Shown one piece after another: positions 54,621-63,743 of a stretch of DNA of 64,000 nucleotides. The position numbers were made by a program, and so were the translations under genes. Origin of the DNA: Hyphomicrobium methylovorum (GTDB taxonomy: Bacteria > Pseudomonadota > Alphaproteobacteria > Rhizobiales > Hyphomicrobiaceae); NCBI RefSeq assembly GCF_013626205.1, contig NZ_QHJE01000001.1, positions 2,894,501-2,958,500 of the forward strand, given 5' to 3'. Every line of letters starts with the position of its first letter. Within the stretch, counting starts at the first letter, position 1. The notes beneath the pieces are model-generated. The model did no database searches and was not told where the DNA came from. It worked only from the letters and a program-made list of their open reading frames with translations.

Positions 54621-55883
54621 ATGGACCAAGGCGAACCGTCGGGGCAGAAATCCGGCCAGCGGTCGGGTGGCAAGGTCAATGTTTGGCCGCTCGCTTCAGT
54701 AAACTTTTTCATGGCCGACTTCCAAGCGGGTATCGGTCCGTTTCTTGGGGTGTTTCTACTCGCGCACCATTGGCAAAGCGGTCTTATCGGCACCGTCATG
54801 ACGATCGGCGGCGTGGCCGGTATGCTGATGACCATTCCGGCCGGAGCCTTTATAGACGCGACGCGCCATAAGCGCGCCAGCATCATCATTCCCGCCATCG
54901 CAACGATAGCGGCGTCCGCACTTATCCTGATATCGCAAGAATTCTGGCTGGTGGCGACGTCTCAGGTCGCGACAGCCATTGCCGGAGCCATTATTGGGCC
55001 AGCCGTCAATGCGATGACGCTCGGCATTGTTCACCAGGCTGGGTTCAACCGTCAGAACGGGATCAATCAAGCGTTCAATCATGCTGGCAATGTTGTTGGC
55101 GCGGGGCTCTCCGGCTTTCTCGGATGGAAGTTCGGCTACCCGGCCGTTTTTATTCTCGCCGGTGTGTTCGGTGTTTTGACGATCATATCCGTTCTAATGA
55201 TCTCTCCCGCGAGCATCGATCATGACGTCGCGCGCGGGACAGGTGAGGGTAGCGAAGACGGCAAGGTGAGCGGCTTGCAGACTTTGCTCGAATGCAAGCC
55301 CCTTCTTGTGCTGGCGGCCGCATTGGCGGCCTTCCATCTGGGCAACGGCGCCATGCTGCCGTTGTACGGGATGGCCGTCGTTTCCGACGGTTCAACAAAC
55401 GGGCCCGGATTTGTTGCGATTACCGTTGTCGTCGCGCAGGCTACGATGATTGTTGCTTCGATCGTTGCCATGCGCATGGCAGAAGCCGAGGGTTACTGGC
55501 TTGTGCTGCTCATTTCATTTACTGCGCTGCCCGTTAGAGGGCTTGTTGCCGCCGACCTGCTGGTTCCTTGGGGCGTCTATCCAGTTCAGATACTGGATGG
55601 CGTCGGTGCAGGGTTGCAGAGCGTTGCCGTGCCGGGGCTTGTTGCACGCATTCTGAATGGAACGGGACGTATCAACATCGGGCAAGGTGCCGTGATGACC
55701 GTCCAAGGACTCGGCGCGTCCTTGAGCCCGGCCATTGGCGGATGGATCGCGCAGATATTCGGATACAGCGCAATGTTTATGATCCTCGGAAGCTTTGCGC
55801 TTATCTCGGTCGCGCTCTGGATCGCCTATTCCTCGTTATTGAAACCGGCGTGCGCGCCGAAGTTGGCCCCCTCGACCGCATAG
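54621..55883 (+). CDS. MFS transporter
   Basis: A 420-residue inner-membrane protein with twelve predicted helices. NFFMADFQAGIGPFLGVFLLAHHWQSGLIG is helix 1 and its loop, and IPAGAFIDATRHKRA is the conserved cytoplasmic loop between helices 2 and 3 (the G-x-x-x-D-R/K-x-G-R-K position). No substrate group can be recognised. A TTG start at 54612 is possible; ATG 54621 is preferred. It is monocistronic. Confidence 0.85.
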   Translation: MDQGEPSGQKSGQRSGGKVNVWPLASVNFFMADFQAGIGPFLGVFLLAHHWQSGLIGTVMTIGGVAGMLMTIPAGAFIDATRHKRASIIIPAIATIAASALILISQEFWLVATSQVATAIAGAIIGPAVNAMTLGIVHQAGFNRQNGINQAFNHAGNVVGAGLSGFLGWKFGYPAVFILAGVFGVLTIISVLMISPASIDHDVARGTGEGSEDGKVSGLQTLLECKPLLVLAAALAAFHLGNGAMLPLYGMAVVSDGSTNGPGFVAITVVVAQATMIVASIVAMRMAEAEGYWLVLLISFTALPVRGLVAADLLVPWGVYPVQILDGVGAGLQSVAVPGLVARILNGTGRINIGQGAVMTVQGLGASLSPAIGGWIAQIFGYSAMFMILGSFALISVALWIAYSSLLKPACAPKLAPSTA

Positions 55884-56002
55884 TCAGGGAGCAGTTGGCT
55901 CGGCGGTGATACTCATCTGGAACCAATCGTAAAATGAGCGTGCGACGACCGTCGTTGCACGCGAAGATCTTCAACGATGTCTATCGCCAAGGCATTGGTC
56001 TT

Positions 56003-56845
56003 CTAGCGGTGTTCCGCCGGAGGGCCGGGCGGTCGGGGTTGCGATGTCATGTAAGCGGCCACGTCCCACGCCTGCTGATCGCTTAAAAACGGATTGTGAT
56101 AGTCCGTCGTCAGGTAGGGCATCTTTGCGCGAATGAAGGCTGCTGCTGTCGTCATGCGGCTCATGCCGGCCGCCGAATTAAACGACTCTGAGCCCCACAG
56201 CGGCGGCACCGAAAAACCAACTTCCGGTGATTGCTTTTGCTGGCCCTCGCCATTGCTTCCATGACACTTGGAGCATGAATCGGAGAAGATTTTCGCGCCG
56301 CGTTCGCGGTCGGGTGTCTCTGGTGCTGGCCGCAGCGGCATCAATCCCATACCTGCAATCCGAACGTCGTCAGGAGAATCCTTTCCCACGTATCGCATGT
56401 AAGCGATGAGGGCATTCATCTCGTGTCCGTTTTCGGGTAGCGGCTGTCCGTTCATGCTGCGTCTCATGCAGCCATTGATCCGTTCCGTGAGCGTCAGAAC
56501 TTCATCATTCACGATCATCGGAAACGATGTGAACGTTGAAATGAAGGGTGCCGCATACGCTTGCGTTCCGGCCTTGATATGACACTGCGTGCAAGCCAAA
56601 TCGTTTCCGGCATATCGCAGCTTCGGATCCGAGGCGCTCTTGCCGATCAAGCGCGGCGTTTCAGTGACGAGTTGCCAGCCATATTGGATGAGTTCGTTTT
56701 CCGGAGTTGCCGGAAGTTGAAAGACATCGCGAACTTGATACCAGTTTGGAGCGCGCCCCCATAGTACGTAGCCAGTCCCCAGACCGACGAGGCCGGTCAT
56801 GAGTGCTACAAGCAGCGCTATGCCTCGGGTCTTTCGCGTGGTCAT
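56003..56845 (-). CDS. tsdA: TsdA-like dihaem cytochrome c (thiosulfate dehydrogenase family)
   Basis: A 280-residue protein with an N-terminal anchor (LLVALMTGLVGLGTGYVLWG) and two CxxCH motifs, Cys85-Cys88-His89 and Cys191-Cys194-His195. ERINGCMRRSMNG places Cys126 where TsdA has the cysteine axial ligand of haem 1, a family mark. PPLWGSESFNSAAGMSRMTTAAAF and LSDQQAWDVAAYM are also typical. TsdA oxidises thiosulfate to tetrathionate or runs backwards. Here the anchor, not a cleaved signal, seems likely. No sulfur-oxidation genes are nearby, so another donor is possible. Confidence 0.72.
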   Translation of the reverse strand: MTTRKTRGIALLVALMTGLVGLGTGYVLWGRAPNWYQVRDVFQLPATPENELIQYGWQLVTETPRLIGKSASDPKLRYAGNDLACTQCHIKAGTQAYAAPFISTFTSFPMIVNDEVLTLTERINGCMRRSMNGQPLPENGHEMNALIAYMRYVGKDSPDDVRIAGMGLMPLRPAPETPDRERGAKIFSDSCSKCHGSNGEGQQKQSPEVGFSVPPLWGSESFNSAAGMSRMTTAAAFIRAKMPYLTTDYHNPFLSDQQAWDVAAYMTSQPRPPGPPAEHR

Positions 56846-57096
56846 CGGCTCAATCCCGTCTCTCTGCAATTGCACGAATACCTCGGCGGCCCACGGCCAA
56901 GGACTATCAGCAGCGAAAATAGTAAAAATAGAGAGCGATCGACGACTGTTCCTACGGCGCAGGCCCATATTCAAGATCGAAGTGCACTGGACTGATTATC
57001 CCAAGGCGGTTTTTTTTACCCGGCCGCCCAAGTGTCGTGCGGAGCCGGTCAAGTTTGCTCGGAGGCACGCGGCTGGGATCAGTCGAGTGGACCTGC

Positions 57097-58005
57097 TTAA
57101 CCCAACCCGGCCGCTGCGAGGCGTGCCCGCAGACGCGGCGTCATCCAATCGAGGAACGCCCGCACCTTCACCGGGAGCATGCCTTTCCCCGGATAGACCA
57201 GCTGCACGGGGATCGGCTCCGGCGCGTATGCTTCGAGCAGCGGCACGAGCGCGCCCGACTTGATCTCCTCGACGACCTGATAAGAGAGGACGCGCACCAC
57301 ACCAAGGCCTTGGCTTGCGGCATCGATGGCAGCTTCGACAGTGTTTACGGAAACGCGTGTGCGCGGTTCTGCGGTTAGCTCGTCGTTATCGCCGCGATAG
57401 CGCCAGCCGGGAGACGTGGAGAATCCCTGAAGCGTAATCCCATCATGGTTCTGGATATCTTCAGGCACCTTCGGCATGCCAGCGTGCGCGATGTAGGAGG
57501 GACTGGCGCAAATTACGCGGCGAACCGTTCCGACCCGCACCGCTATCAGTGCGCTGTCCTCAAGATGTCCCAGACGCACGCCGACATCGAGATGCTCATC
57601 GATCAGGCTCACGTTGCGATCGATCATGTACATGCGAAGATCGATCTTCGGATGGGCGATAAGAAAATCGGCGGCGATCGGCAGGACGTGCAGGCGGCCG
57701 AACACGACTGGGGCGGTGATGGAGAGCTGGCCTCTCGGTTCGCTGTACTCACCGGTTGCGATCCGCTCGGCTTCGCCCACTTGCTCCAAGATCCGCTTGG
57801 AGGCTTCGAGATAGCCGCGCCCCGCGTCCGTCAGTGCTACGCGGCGGCTCGTTCGGATTAGGAGCTTGGTGCCCAGATGCTCTTCGAGATCCGAGACCTT
57901 ACGGCTGACGGTCGCGAGCGGCGTTCCTAGCTTCCGCGCGCCAGCGGATAAGCTTCCCTCTTCGACCACCGCGACGAGGACAGACATTGCCTCGAACCTA
58001 TCCAT
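57097..58005 (-). CDS. LysR-family transcriptional regulator
   Basis: A 302-residue protein. The N-terminal winged helix (MSVLVAVVEEGSLSAGARKLGTPLATVSRKVSDLEEHLGTKLLIRTSRRVALTDAG in pieces) fits LysR, and the C-terminal domain has the periplasmic-binding-protein fold with LQGFSTSPGWRYRG and ASQGLGVVRVLSYQVVEEI. It is divergent from the PNPOx-like gene at 58212, the usual arrangement for a LysR protein and its target. The effector is unknown. Confidence 0.92.
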   Translation of the reverse strand: MDRFEAMSVLVAVVEEGSLSAGARKLGTPLATVSRKVSDLEEHLGTKLLIRTSRRVALTDAGRGYLEASKRILEQVGEAERIATGEYSEPRGQLSITAPVVFGRLHVLPIAADFLIAHPKIDLRMYMIDRNVSLIDEHLDVGVRLGHLEDSALIAVRVGTVRRVICASPSYIAHAGMPKVPEDIQNHDGITLQGFSTSPGWRYRGDNDELTAEPRTRVSVNTVEAAIDAASQGLGVVRVLSYQVVEEIKSGALVPLLEAYAPEPIPVQLVYPGKGMLPVKVRAFLDWMTPRLRARLAAAGLG

Positions 58006-58211
58006 CTATCCTTCCATATTTTGGGAATAAGGGTTCCGATTTCTCTATCTACCTCTGATTTTTGGAAACATCTACTTATCTGGCTGCGGCGAGCGAATAA
58101 TCGGGATCCCGAGAGCACGAGTTCTGGGAGACGGAGGGGGCAGGCAGCCGCAAATGAGACGTCGTTGGCTGATGTCGAACGACGCCGGCACGCCAGGTTG
58201 GAGTGAACGCT

Positions 58212-58859
58212 ATGAGACACCGGTTTGCAGACCTGATGTTCACACCCCGGGTACAAAAAATTCAGGCGGAGCAGGGCTCGCGCGCGTCCTACGCCCGTAT
58301 GATCGGCCAGCCTCAAGCGGGCAGTGATCCGCTGACCGTTCACGAAGCGGAATTCATCGCGGCGCGCGACAGCTTTTACATGGCTACAGTCTCTGAGACG
58401 GGGTGGCCTTATGTGCAGCATCGCGGCGGACTTCCGGGATTTCTGAAGGTCATCGACGCGCACACGATCGGCTTTGCGGACTATCGCGGCAATCGTCAGT
58501 ATGTCAGCGCTGGGAACCTGAGCGGCGACGATCGCGTGGCGCTGTTCTTGATGGATTACCCAAATCGACAGCGGCTGAAGCTGATTGGGCATGCGTCGAT
58601 CATCGATCCCGAGACCGAGCCTGAAATCGCCGCGAAGCTTCAGGACGGTTATGCCGCCAGGGTTGAGCGCGGCATCATCATCCATGTGGAGGGTTATGAT
58701 TGGAACTGTCCGCAGCACATCACGCCGCGGTTCTCGGTGCCCCAAATCGAGGACATGCTTCAGCCTTTGAAAGAGAGACTGGCGGCTCTTGAGCAAGAGA
58801 ATGCGGCGCTGCGTTTAAAGGTGGCCGATGGGGCGCGCGTCGAAAGCAATCTGGATTAG
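58212..58859 (+). CDS. Pyridoxamine 5'-phosphate oxidase-like flavoprotein
   Basis: A 215-residue split-barrel protein. FIAARDSFYMATVSETGWPYVQHRGG is the FMN-binding block, and QRLKLIGHASIIDPE follows. The C-terminal LPLKERLAALEQEN-like segment is a short coiled coil. Members bind FMN or F420 and reduce various substrates; the exact reaction is unknown. I chose ATG 58212, with GGAG eight bases ahead, over the GTG at 58203. It is probably controlled by the divergent LysR gene. Confidence 0.85.
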   Translation: MRHRFADLMFTPRVQKIQAEQGSRASYARMIGQPQAGSDPLTVHEAEFIAARDSFYMATVSETGWPYVQHRGGLPGFLKVIDAHTIGFADYRGNRQYVSAGNLSGDDRVALFLMDYPNRQRLKLIGHASIIDPETEPEIAAKLQDGYAARVERGIIIHVEGYDWNCPQHITPRFSVPQIEDMLQPLKERLAALEQENAALRLKVADGARVESNLD

Positions 58860-58991
58860 CCTGGAATACACCGCTGGCTAAATGCGATCCGATCGCTATA
58901 TGAAGCGCGAAGCAGGTCTTGCGTGCGTCTGGACGCGTGTGGGGCCTGTTTTTCTCCTCGCCCCTCTAACTCCTAAACAATTGAGTTCGAC

Positions 58992-59900
58992 TTGCTGAAA
59001 GCCTGGACACTTCGCCTGCACCGATGGCTGGCGCTCATATTCTCGTTGCCGTTGCTGGCCGTGTTTGTGACTGCTCTAATTCTATCGTTTGAACCTGCAG
59101 TCGTGGCTTCGGCGCTAAAGCCTAATTCCGTCGACGTTGCTCAAGTCGAGGCGGCGCTGGCCAAGCACGATCCGCAAGGCGCGACGAAGCGCATCTTTAT
59201 TCATGGGCACCTCGGCACGCTCGTTCTCGACAAGCGCGGCGGTTTGGAAATCGATCTCGCGACTGGCGAGCCCGCCAGCCAGACGAGTACCTCGCTTTCG
59301 GTGTTTTCGGTCGCGCGTGATATCCATAAAAGATTACTTCTCGACGGCGGATGGGCGGTGACCGCGTCGACGTTCGCCATGCTGGCGCTGGTTTTGATCG
59401 GCCTTGTGATGGGCACCCGGCCATTGCGTAACACGGCGAGTGGCTGGCACACGGCGTCGGCTTGGATCGCTCTGCCGCTCGTCGTTATTGCGCCGCTTAG
59501 CGGACTGGCGATGGTCTACAAGGTTACGTTTGCCGGACCGCCCCCGCGTATCGCAGCGGATACAGCGCCGGCCACAATTCTTGAAGCGCTTCGTATCGCA
59601 GGGCGGGAAAGAGATTTGTCGACGATGCTTTCGCTCCGTTTGAGGAACAAAGCTATTGAAGCCCGCTTCGTCGAAGACGGGGAGTCCCGAAACTACCTCG
59701 TTTCGACGACCGGTCTCGTGGCCATGCCGCGCAATTGGCCGAAGCTGCTCCATGAAGGCAATTGGGCAGGGCTCTGGTCCGCGTCTATCAACATCGTAAC
59801 GTCTGTGGTTCTCATCTTATTGCTTTTCACAGGCGTTCTTATGTGGTCACGGCGGCATTTCAGACGCCGCCGTCAGATTGCGCAACGCCAAGTAATCTAA
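58992..59900 (+). CDS. PepSY-associated membrane protein
   Basis: A 302-residue inner-membrane protein with four likely helices. TLRLHRWLALIFSLPLLAVFVTALILSFEP opens it (the HRW and EP residues are typical), and the last helix SINIVTSVVLILLLFTGVLMW ends it. The PepSY-TM family is commonly found beside TonB-dependent iron or siderophore receptors and may reduce ferric complexes. Here the receptor gene follows 167 bases downstream. The TTG start at 58992 has a weak ribosome site. Confidence 0.83.
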   Translation: MLKAWTLRLHRWLALIFSLPLLAVFVTALILSFEPAVVASALKPNSVDVAQVEAALAKHDPQGATKRIFIHGHLGTLVLDKRGGLEIDLATGEPASQTSTSLSVFSVARDIHKRLLLDGGWAVTASTFAMLALVLIGLVMGTRPLRNTASGWHTASAWIALPLVVIAPLSGLAMVYKVTFAGPPPRIAADTAPATILEALRIAGRERDLSTMLSLRLRNKAIEARFVEDGESRNYLVSTTGLVAMPRNWPKLLHEGNWAGLWSASINIVTSVVLILLLFTGVLMWSRRHFRRRRQIAQRQVI

Positions 59901-59994
59901 TTATATTTTTCTAAGGGCGCTTGCTTCGAATCGATCTGCAGGCGTTGCATTCTGTGGCAGTTGAGCATCTGCGCATCCCGAATGTGCCTCTTTT

Positions 59995-60021
59995 TTGTAT
60001 ACAATATTGTATACTTATAAT
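59995..60021 (+). promoter_or_regulatory. Palindromic operator over the TonB receptor promoter
   Basis: A perfect 18-bp palindrome GTATACAATATTGTATAC lies at 59997-60014. TATAAT at 60016-60021 is a consensus -10 element, and TTGTAT at 59995-60000 may be the -35 with a 15-base gap. A protein bound to the palindrome would cover the promoter and repress the receptor. The regulator is unknown; the site does not match a standard Fur box and fits GntR-type or Irr/Rir-type sites only loosely. Confidence 0.65.
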
Positions 60022-60067
60022 CGGTGTTTAATTTTCCCGTTCAAGTTTAAGTCTTGGGGGAAATGGA

Positions 60068-62404
60068 ATGACGTGGGATTTGGGGGCTCGCACTGTTTGT
60101 GCGGCGTTGGTTCTGGCTGGCTCGGGCACGCTCGTTTCTGCACAGGATGCGGAAACTTCTCTACCTCCGGTAACTGTTACGGCCGGCGGCGCGGCAAAGC
60201 CCGTAAAAAAAGCGCCGGCCAAGAAGGCAAAGCCCGTCCAGAGCACGTCAACAGCCCCCTCGCAGGCTCCAGCGGCACCCCCTTCCGATCCTTCGACCGA
60301 TAACTCCGCTGCTCATTCCAAGATTGATACCGGCAACGCGATCACCAATTCCACCGTGGGTGCGATGACGGCGCGGTCGGACGCCCCGAATGCCACCGTC
60401 GTGATCGAAGGCGCTCAACTTCAGCAGTTCAACAGCATGAGTATCGGCGACGCGGTGCGGCGCCTGCCCGGCGTTACCTTCCCAGGCGTCAATCGCTCGC
60501 GCGACATCAAGCTTCGCGGTATCGGCAAGGAATACACGCAGGTTCTGCTCGACGGCCGTCCGCTCATCGACGGCGATTCCAGCCGCAGCATGGAAGTGGA
60601 CCGTATTCCGGCGAGCTTCATCGAACGCATCGAGATTACACGCAGCCCGCTCGCCAGCATGGAATCAGGCGGTGCTGCGGGCACCGTCAACATCATTACG
60701 CGCCGCGATTTTGGACCGACGGGCGGACAGATCACGATTGGCAGCGGATACGTTGAAGGCAACGGCACGCCGGGCGAATTCTCCGCGTGGCAAGGCGGGC
60801 AAGCCGGTGCTCTTCGCTATTTCATCGGTGGTGGCTATCAGCGCCGGCTCGTTCAGGAGAGCTCGGACGAGTACGTTTTCGGCGCTAACGGAACAGTCCG
60901 GAGGGGCGGCGAACTCGTCGATCAGCATCGGAAGTTTGACGAGTACACATTCCTGTCTCGCTTCGAACTCGCGATCGACCCGGCGAACACGATTATTTTC
61001 GCGCCGAGCTACCTGCGCACGAACGAATTTCGCGATCAGCACACGCTCCGGCTTGCCAACAACCAGGCCTCGGTTAATCGCGATACGCACGAAATTCGTC
61101 ATCGCACCCGGGAAACCTACGGCAGCTATCTCGAATGGCAGCATGCGTTCAACGGGTATTCCAGCTCGAGCGTATTCTTCGACTATCAACGCGGCCGCGA
61201 GGATACCACGCGCAGGTCCACACGGACGACCTTGCCGGGCGGTTCGCCTGCCGTGCAAGATCCGCGCTTCGTTCCTATCGATCTAGAACGTATTGCCTCT
61301 GGCGGCACGGTGACGACGCGCATCAGCGGGCATCAGCTCGAAGCCGGAATTGGCTGGGCGCAGACGCAGAGAGCCGAGAGCGAAGTGCGCGGCATTGCCA
61401 ATGTCCCGCTTCCGGAACGCAACTACGAGGTTAGCGAAAGCATCTATCACGCTTACGTAAGCGATGCGTTTTCGGTTTTCGGTCGCGATCTGCTGACGCT
61501 CGGTCTGCGGTTTGAATACAGCGTGACCGATACGATGGATTTCACGAGGAACAGTTCGGACAAGGACGCGGCGGATTTGAACCCGTCCATCCAATACAAG
61601 CTTGAGGCGGCTCCCAACGTCGATTTCAGGCTTGGAATTGCGCGCACTCTGCGTCGTCCCGATCTGCGTGAGCTCACTCCGACAGTTATTTCCGGTGCTG
61701 GTTCGATTGCCGATCCGGATATGCGCGGCAATCCTGATGTTTCGCCGGAACGAATTTGGGGACTGGATGTCGGCACCGACGTTTTCCTGTTCCAGCGTAC
61801 AGGCATCGTATCTGCCAACTTCTTCGCGCGGTCCTTCGAGGACAAGATCGAAAGAACATTGACGCGAGAGGGACCGTCAAATCGGTGGATTTCTACGCCG
61901 CGCAACGCCGGTGACGGTGAGCTTTACGGCGTGGAACTCGAAGGCCGCCTGCCGATGCATATGATCGGGCTTCCGGATTTGACGCTGTGGGCCAACGGGA
62001 CCACGATGAAGTCCGAATTGACCGATCAGCAGACCGGACAGACACGTCGCTTCGCCGAGCAGCCGGATTTGATCACGAACATCGGTGCCGACTACTACGT
62101 GCGTGCTTGGTCGACGACGTTCGGTCTTGGTTACAATCGCACCTACGCCTACGATCAAGACATCGAGCAGGTGAATGGTACGTTCCAGCACACGAGCTTC
62201 TCGAATCTCGATCGCCTGGATGCCTCGGTGCGGATTGGGCTGGCTGATCAGGCTGTGCTGACTCTGTCGGCCAGCAACCTCCTGCGCACCGACGACGATC
62301 GCATTCTGACGACGCGCAATGCCGCTGGAACGATCACCGCTCAGACGCACAGCAACGAGCCGTCACCGTCGGTCTATTACGCTCGCTTGTCATACGGCTG
62401 GTAA
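60068..62404 (+). CDS. TonB-dependent outer-membrane receptor
   Basis: A 778-residue receptor. A signal peptide is at residues 1-25 (cleavage near LVSA). LPPVTVTA is the TonB box, followed by a Lys/Ala/Pro-rich linker. The plug domain has SIGDAVRRLPGVTFPG and IKLRGIGKEYTQVLLDGRP, and the barrel ends in ...SVYYARLSYGW with a terminal Trp. It brings a ferric siderophore, cobalamin or other large ligand across the outer membrane. The upstream PepSY protein and a repressible promoter suggest iron control. The ligand is unknown. Confidence 0.93.
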   Translation: MTWDLGARTVCAALVLAGSGTLVSAQDAETSLPPVTVTAGGAAKPVKKAPAKKAKPVQSTSTAPSQAPAAPPSDPSTDNSAAHSKIDTGNAITNSTVGAMTARSDAPNATVVIEGAQLQQFNSMSIGDAVRRLPGVTFPGVNRSRDIKLRGIGKEYTQVLLDGRPLIDGDSSRSMEVDRIPASFIERIEITRSPLASMESGGAAGTVNIITRRDFGPTGGQITIGSGYVEGNGTPGEFSAWQGGQAGALRYFIGGGYQRRLVQESSDEYVFGANGTVRRGGELVDQHRKFDEYTFLSRFELAIDPANTIIFAPSYLRTNEFRDQHTLRLANNQASVNRDTHEIRHRTRETYGSYLEWQHAFNGYSSSSVFFDYQRGREDTTRRSTRTTLPGGSPAVQDPRFVPIDLERIASGGTVTTRISGHQLEAGIGWAQTQRAESEVRGIANVPLPERNYEVSESIYHAYVSDAFSVFGRDLLTLGLRFEYSVTDTMDFTRNSSDKDAADLNPSIQYKLEAAPNVDFRLGIARTLRRPDLRELTPTVISGAGSIADPDMRGNPDVSPERIWGLDVGTDVFLFQRTGIVSANFFARSFEDKIERTLTREGPSNRWISTPRNAGDGELYGVELEGRLPMHMIGLPDLTLWANGTTMKSELTDQQTGQTRRFAEQPDLITNIGADYYVRAWSTTFGLGYNRTYAYDQDIEQVNGTFQHTSFSNLDRLDASVRIGLADQAVLTLSASNLLRTDDDRILTTRNAAGTITAQTHSNEPSPSVYYARLSYGW

Positions 62405-62435
62405 GCCGGTTTGAAGATTGAGATGGACGATTTCA

Positions 62436-62472
62436 TTCCCGCGCGATCTCCGGATCGCGCGGGAATTTTTTT
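62436..62472 (+). terminator. Rho-independent terminator of the TonB receptor
   Basis: A perfect 13-bp stem (TTCCCGCGCGATC with GATCGCGCGGGAA), loop TCCG, then seven T residues, 32 bases past the stop. Confidence 0.93.
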
Positions 62473-62773
62473 AGGGCAAGGACATCTCGTTTGCGGTTGG
62501 CAATCGAGAGACGACAGTGCCGGGGCGGGAGCCGCCGGTGGGGCACGTGTTTGGTTTACCCTGGTGGTGGCTATTGAAATAGCCCGCTTTTTTGAGCCGC
62601 CCGTCCCAGGCGGGTGTAGACAGGCCTAGTTTCCGTGAATTTTACTAGCGCCCATCGGTCGGCGCCGGATATTGCAAAGCCGTCCAAATCTCGACGGTTG
62701 GCCTGATCCAAGACGACGATCATTTTTCAAGTATGCCGTGACGAGTGCGTGCGCGGCGAGGAGAACGCGGCGC
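62473..62773. other. Intergenic region before the DUF4239-like gene
   Basis: About 300 bases between the terminator and the next gene. It contains a short inverted repeat (CCCG/CGGG) near 62600 but no convincing gene or RNA. It probably holds the promoter of the next gene. Confidence 0.4.
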
Positions 62774-63562
62774 ATGGATATCGTGTTTCCTGTTCTCGTG
62801 TTTCTCGTGCTTTTGGCCAGCGCCTGGGCCGGTTGGTTTGCACGGACCAAGCTTCAAGAACGTCACACCAGCCACGAAACGTTCGACAGCATCCGCTTGC
62901 TGATGGGCATGCTCTTGACGTTTTCAGCGTTGGTTCTCGGCTTGCTCACGTCCAACGCCAAAAACCGCTTTGATAATTACGACAAAGAACTGGCGCTATT
63001 GAGCGCGAACTTCATTGATCTCGATCATCGCTTGCGTCTCTACGGCGCGGAGGGCGATCCGATCCGAAAAGATTTGCGGACGTATCTCGCTGCCGCCATC
63101 GCTGACTCTTGGCCGTCCCAGCCACATCCCGCAGGAGACTACCCGACGTTTCCGCAACGGTCGGGATTTGAAAGACAGACCCTCGGCGATCTTCTTTCTC
63201 GAGCCGATCAACAAATTCTACAGCTTAAGCCCGCAGATGATTTTCATCGGGAAGCTGCGACACGCATGCGTGATATTTCGTCGGATATTATTCAAACACG
63301 CTGGCAGATCATCACGTCGACGGGGTCAGATATTTCGTGGCCGTTTCTATTTATTCTCGCCTCGTGGCTGGCGATCATCTTCGGTGTTTTCGGACTGACG
63401 TCGCCAAGGAATGGTCTGGTCTACGTGGCGGTGGTGATGTCGGCGCTTTCCATCACGTCGCCTCTGTTTCTCATCATGGACTATAGCGACGCGATGAATG
63501 GGCTACTGCAATTGTCGAGCGCGCCGATGCGCACCGCGTTAATCCATTTGGATGCGCCTTAA
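62774..63562 (+). CDS. DUF4239-like membrane protein
   Basis: A 262-residue inner-membrane protein with two N-terminal helices (VFPVLVFLVLLASAWAGWFA and IRLLMGMLLTFSALVLGLL), a soluble helical middle with NRFDNYDKELALLSANFIDLD, and two C-terminal helices (SWPFLFILASWLAIIFGVFG and LVYVAVVMSALSITSPLFLI). The layout resembles DUF4239, distantly related to bestrophin-like proteins. The function is unknown. ATG 62774 is chosen because it begins the first helix; an earlier in-frame start exists. Confidence 0.65.
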   Translation: MDIVFPVLVFLVLLASAWAGWFARTKLQERHTSHETFDSIRLLMGMLLTFSALVLGLLTSNAKNRFDNYDKELALLSANFIDLDHRLRLYGAEGDPIRKDLRTYLAAAIADSWPSQPHPAGDYPTFPQRSGFERQTLGDLLSRADQQILQLKPADDFHREAATRMRDISSDIIQTRWQIITSTGSDISWPFLFILASWLAIIFGVFGLTSPRNGLVYVAVVMSALSITSPLFLIMDYSDAMNGLLQLSSAPMRTALIHLDAP

Positions 63563-63743
63563 ATTGCCGATACCTTCCATCCGCGTGGGCTGCTGACCGT
63601 CGCGGCAGTTGCCATCAATCCATGTCAGGCGGTCATGGTTGTGTTAGTGTTTGGCCTTCGCAAAGCTCGATAAGGAACTTGTACCGCTTTTAGCCGTCTT
63701 CCATGTTCTGTTGGTCTGGCCTCGTCCAAGTCTGGAGTTCATC

